The notes below the pieces were generated by a model. The model saw nothing but the letters and a program-made list of their open reading frames with translations, ran no database searches and had not been told where the DNA came from. The translations under genes were made by a program, and so were the position numbers. Shown here piece after piece: positions 62,762-64,000 of a stretch of DNA of 64,000 bases. The stretch is from the NCBI RefSeq assembly GCF_005887555.1, contig NZ_VCIA01000001.1, positions 868,001 to 932,000 on the forward strand, given 5' to 3'. Each line of letters opens with the position of its first letter. Positions within the stretch are counted from its first letter, which is position 1. Source of the DNA: Lentibacillus cibarius. GTDB lineage: Bacteria; Bacillota; Bacilli; Bacillales; Amphibacillaceae.

Positions 62762-63388
62762 ATGCCGATGTTCTACTACACCAGATTGATTTTATTAGTT
62801 ATCGGGGTCAGTATCGATGGGTTTGGTGCTGGGATGTCGTATGGTATGCGTAAAGTTCATATCCCCTACACGGCTCTTGTAATTATTATGCTTTGTTCAG
62901 GATTCGTTGTCTATCTTTCCATGACTATCGGAACGCTTCTTATGACTTTTATCCCAGCAGGACTTACTGACAAAATAGGCGGGATTATTCTGTTCGGCAT
63001 CGGTTTATACTGTTTATTCAATGTACTGCGTAATGGGTATGATACAACGGCAGACACAACACCTGACAGCGAAACATGGAATCATGTCAAAACGGTCATA
63101 AAAGAACCGCGTCAGGCTGATATAGACCAGTCAGGGAACATTTCTACAATGGAGGCAGTACTGCTCGGATTTGCCCTTGCTGTCGATGCATTTGGTGCCG
63201 GATTAGGAGCGGCAATGCTTGGTTATGCCCCATTGCTGACAGCCGCCTCAATCGCACTGATGAGTGGACTCTTTTTGTTCTGCGGTGTGCGGATGGGGGT
63301 TTTTTTAGCCGCGAAAAAATGGACACAAAAACTAACACTTCTCCCGCCATTTTTACTGATGCTGCTCGGAATCATGAATATACTATAA
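62762..63388 (+). CDS. ytaF: sporulation membrane protein YtaF (MntP-like fold)
   Basis: About 208 residues, six TM helices in two repeats separated by an acidic cytoplasmic loop. The repeat motif occurs twice: VSIDGFGAGMSYGM at the start and LAVDAFGAGLGAAM in the second half. This is the YtaF/MntP manganese-exporter-type fold; YtaF was linked to sporulation in B. subtilis. ATG 62762 is preferred (AAGGA 5 nt before it), with ATG 62768 possible. Confidence 0.9.
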   Translation: MPMFYYTRLILLVIGVSIDGFGAGMSYGMRKVHIPYTALVIIMLCSGFVVYLSMTIGTLLMTFIPAGLTDKIGGIILFGIGLYCLFNVLRNGYDTTADTTPDSETWNHVKTVIKEPRQADIDQSGNISTMEAVLLGFALAVDAFGAGLGAAMLGYAPLLTAASIALMSGLFLFCGVRMGVFLAAKKWTQKLTLLPPFLLMLLGIMNIL

Positions 63389-63707
63389 AACAAAACTTCA
63401 ATCAATCGGGGGGTTCGACACAGAAGACGTGCTAGTGTAGGCGTTGTCACAGGTCGTGACATTTTTAGCCTTCGATGCACCCGGACATCGCATTAGCATG
63501 GCAGTATTCCCCTAGCCGCACCTCTCGACTTTGAAGTGGGGGTTTTACTGCCGCTTAATGCGGGATAAATTGCTGCTGTAATCAAAATATATGGACATGA
63601 CATTTTGAATGCAATCACCTAGCCGTTTAGGTGTTACTTTTCAATCCATCTGGGTATGCCTATAATAGGAGAAGAAATATTTTTCACAATAGAAAAGAGG
63701 GTATACC
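63389..63707. other. 319-bp intergenic region with short hairpins
   Basis: No gene found. It contains TGTCAC/GTGACA (near 63448) as a short hairpin and, near 63511-63545, a block with CCCCTAGCC ... GAAGTGGGGGTTTT that recalls right-end sequences of IS200/IS605-type elements, which is a weak resemblance only. A TATAAT at 63661-63666 with a poor -35 (TTTTCA, 63638-63643, 17 bp) is a plausible cvfB promoter. Confidence 0.5.
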
Positions 63708-64000
63708 ATGAAAACAGGAACAATACATACATTAAACATACAACACCATACGGAGGAAGGCTACACGCTACAGCATGACATTTTTCTCCCTGACCGCGAC
63801 GGGGAACTCGATTTGCAGGAAGGGGAGTCAGTTAAGGTTTTTCTTTATTCGGATAAAAAAGGAAACGCGATAGCAACGACCCACCTCCCCTCGGTGACAC
63901 TGGACGCGTATGACTGGGCTGAGGTTACTAGATCTATTAGAGGGCTTGGTGTATTTGTCGATATCGGTATTCCCAAACAAGTACTTGTCTCTATCGATGA
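63708..64000 (+). CDS. cvfB: CvfB-family S1 RNA-binding protein, N-terminal 97 codons (runs off right edge)
   Basis: ATG 63708 lies 6 nt after AAAGAGGG. The open frame continues to the edge: GTIHTLNIQHHTEEGYTL, EGESVKVFLYSDKKGN, and the S1-domain block GWAEV-like DWAEVTRSIRGLGVFVDIG. This matches CvfB/YitL, a protein with several S1 domains that affects virulence-factor and RNA regulation in Gram-positive bacteria. The rest is outside the window. Confidence 0.85.
   Translation, partial: MKTGTIHTLNIQHHTEEGYTLQHDIFLPDRDGELDLQEGESVKVFLYSDKKGNAIATTHLPSVTLDAYDWAEVTRSIRGLGVFVDIGIPKQVLVSID

Noticed and set aside
63470..63560. right end of an IS200/IS605 element
   Set aside because: Only a short GTGGGGG-type hairpin is visible; no transposase, left end or clear structure.
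1..64000. CRISPR arrays, tRNA or rRNA genes
   Set aside because: I saw no direct repeats with regular spacers and no cloverleaf or rRNA-like sequence; a covariance-model scan would settle small RNAs.

Overview
The window looks like chromosome from a low-to-mid GC, spore-forming, probably halotolerant Bacillaceae (Virgibacillus/Oceanobacillus-like; genus is inferred, not proven). Reasons: strong AGGAGG-type ribosome sites with many TTG/GTG starts, a SigL-type RpoN with a CcpA cre site in its leader, Bacillus-type YtaF, YmaF, YyaL and CvfB homologues, and two NhaC-family carriers.

Layout. 1-8.6 kb: a coiled-coil gene running off the left edge, then a complete type II Wadjet (jetABCD) plasmid-defence operon on the minus strand. 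8.7-21.6 kb: ordinary and decaying genes: an AtoE-like fatty-acid carrier, a PAS-PAS-GGDEF gene cut by an amber codon, two EamA transporters, a globin/CZB chemoreceptor with an Fnr-type box upstream, a flavodoxin, a frameshifted mscL, a pRiA4b-type protein, YmaF and rpoN. A rearranged partial copy of the first EamA locus lies at 15.2-15.7 kb. 21.7-32.7 kb: a trans-4-hydroxy-L-proline catabolic locus: racemase/epimerase, four-subunit D-hydroxyproline dehydrogenase spread over two divergent operons, a DHDPS-fold deaminase, an aldehyde dehydrogenase, an NhaC-like carrier and a sigma-54 enhancer-binding regulator. 33-44.8 kb: prolyl oligopeptidase, two M24 Xaa-Pro peptidases, an oligopeptide ABC transporter and another proline-racemase-family enzyme. 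45-52.4 kb: aldo/keto reductase and a hydantoinase/oxoprolinase operon with NCS1 permease, cupin and XRE-cupin regulator. 52.8-64 kb: orphan DNA methyltransferase, YyaL, small ORF, ferredoxin, CHY zinc finger, NhaC and AbgT transporters, topoisomerase III, YtaF and the start of cvfB.

How it fits together. Five sequences matching the sigma-54 -24/-12 pattern (GG-N10-GC) sit in front of the hydroxyproline operons, the prolyl oligopeptidase, the racemase-opp operon and an Xaa-Pro peptidase. With rpoN and one GAFSGA-type activator in the same window, the 20-45 kb region reads as one regulon for taking up and degrading proline/hydroxyproline-rich peptides (for example collagen fragments) to 2-oxoglutarate, with rpoN itself probably under CcpA control.

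Quality caution. Four genes (jetD, mscL, nhaC, hyuB) are each out of frame by one missing base in or beside a homopolymer. This could be gene decay, but uncorrected sequencing error fits equally well. All calls come from reading the sequence; no database search was run.
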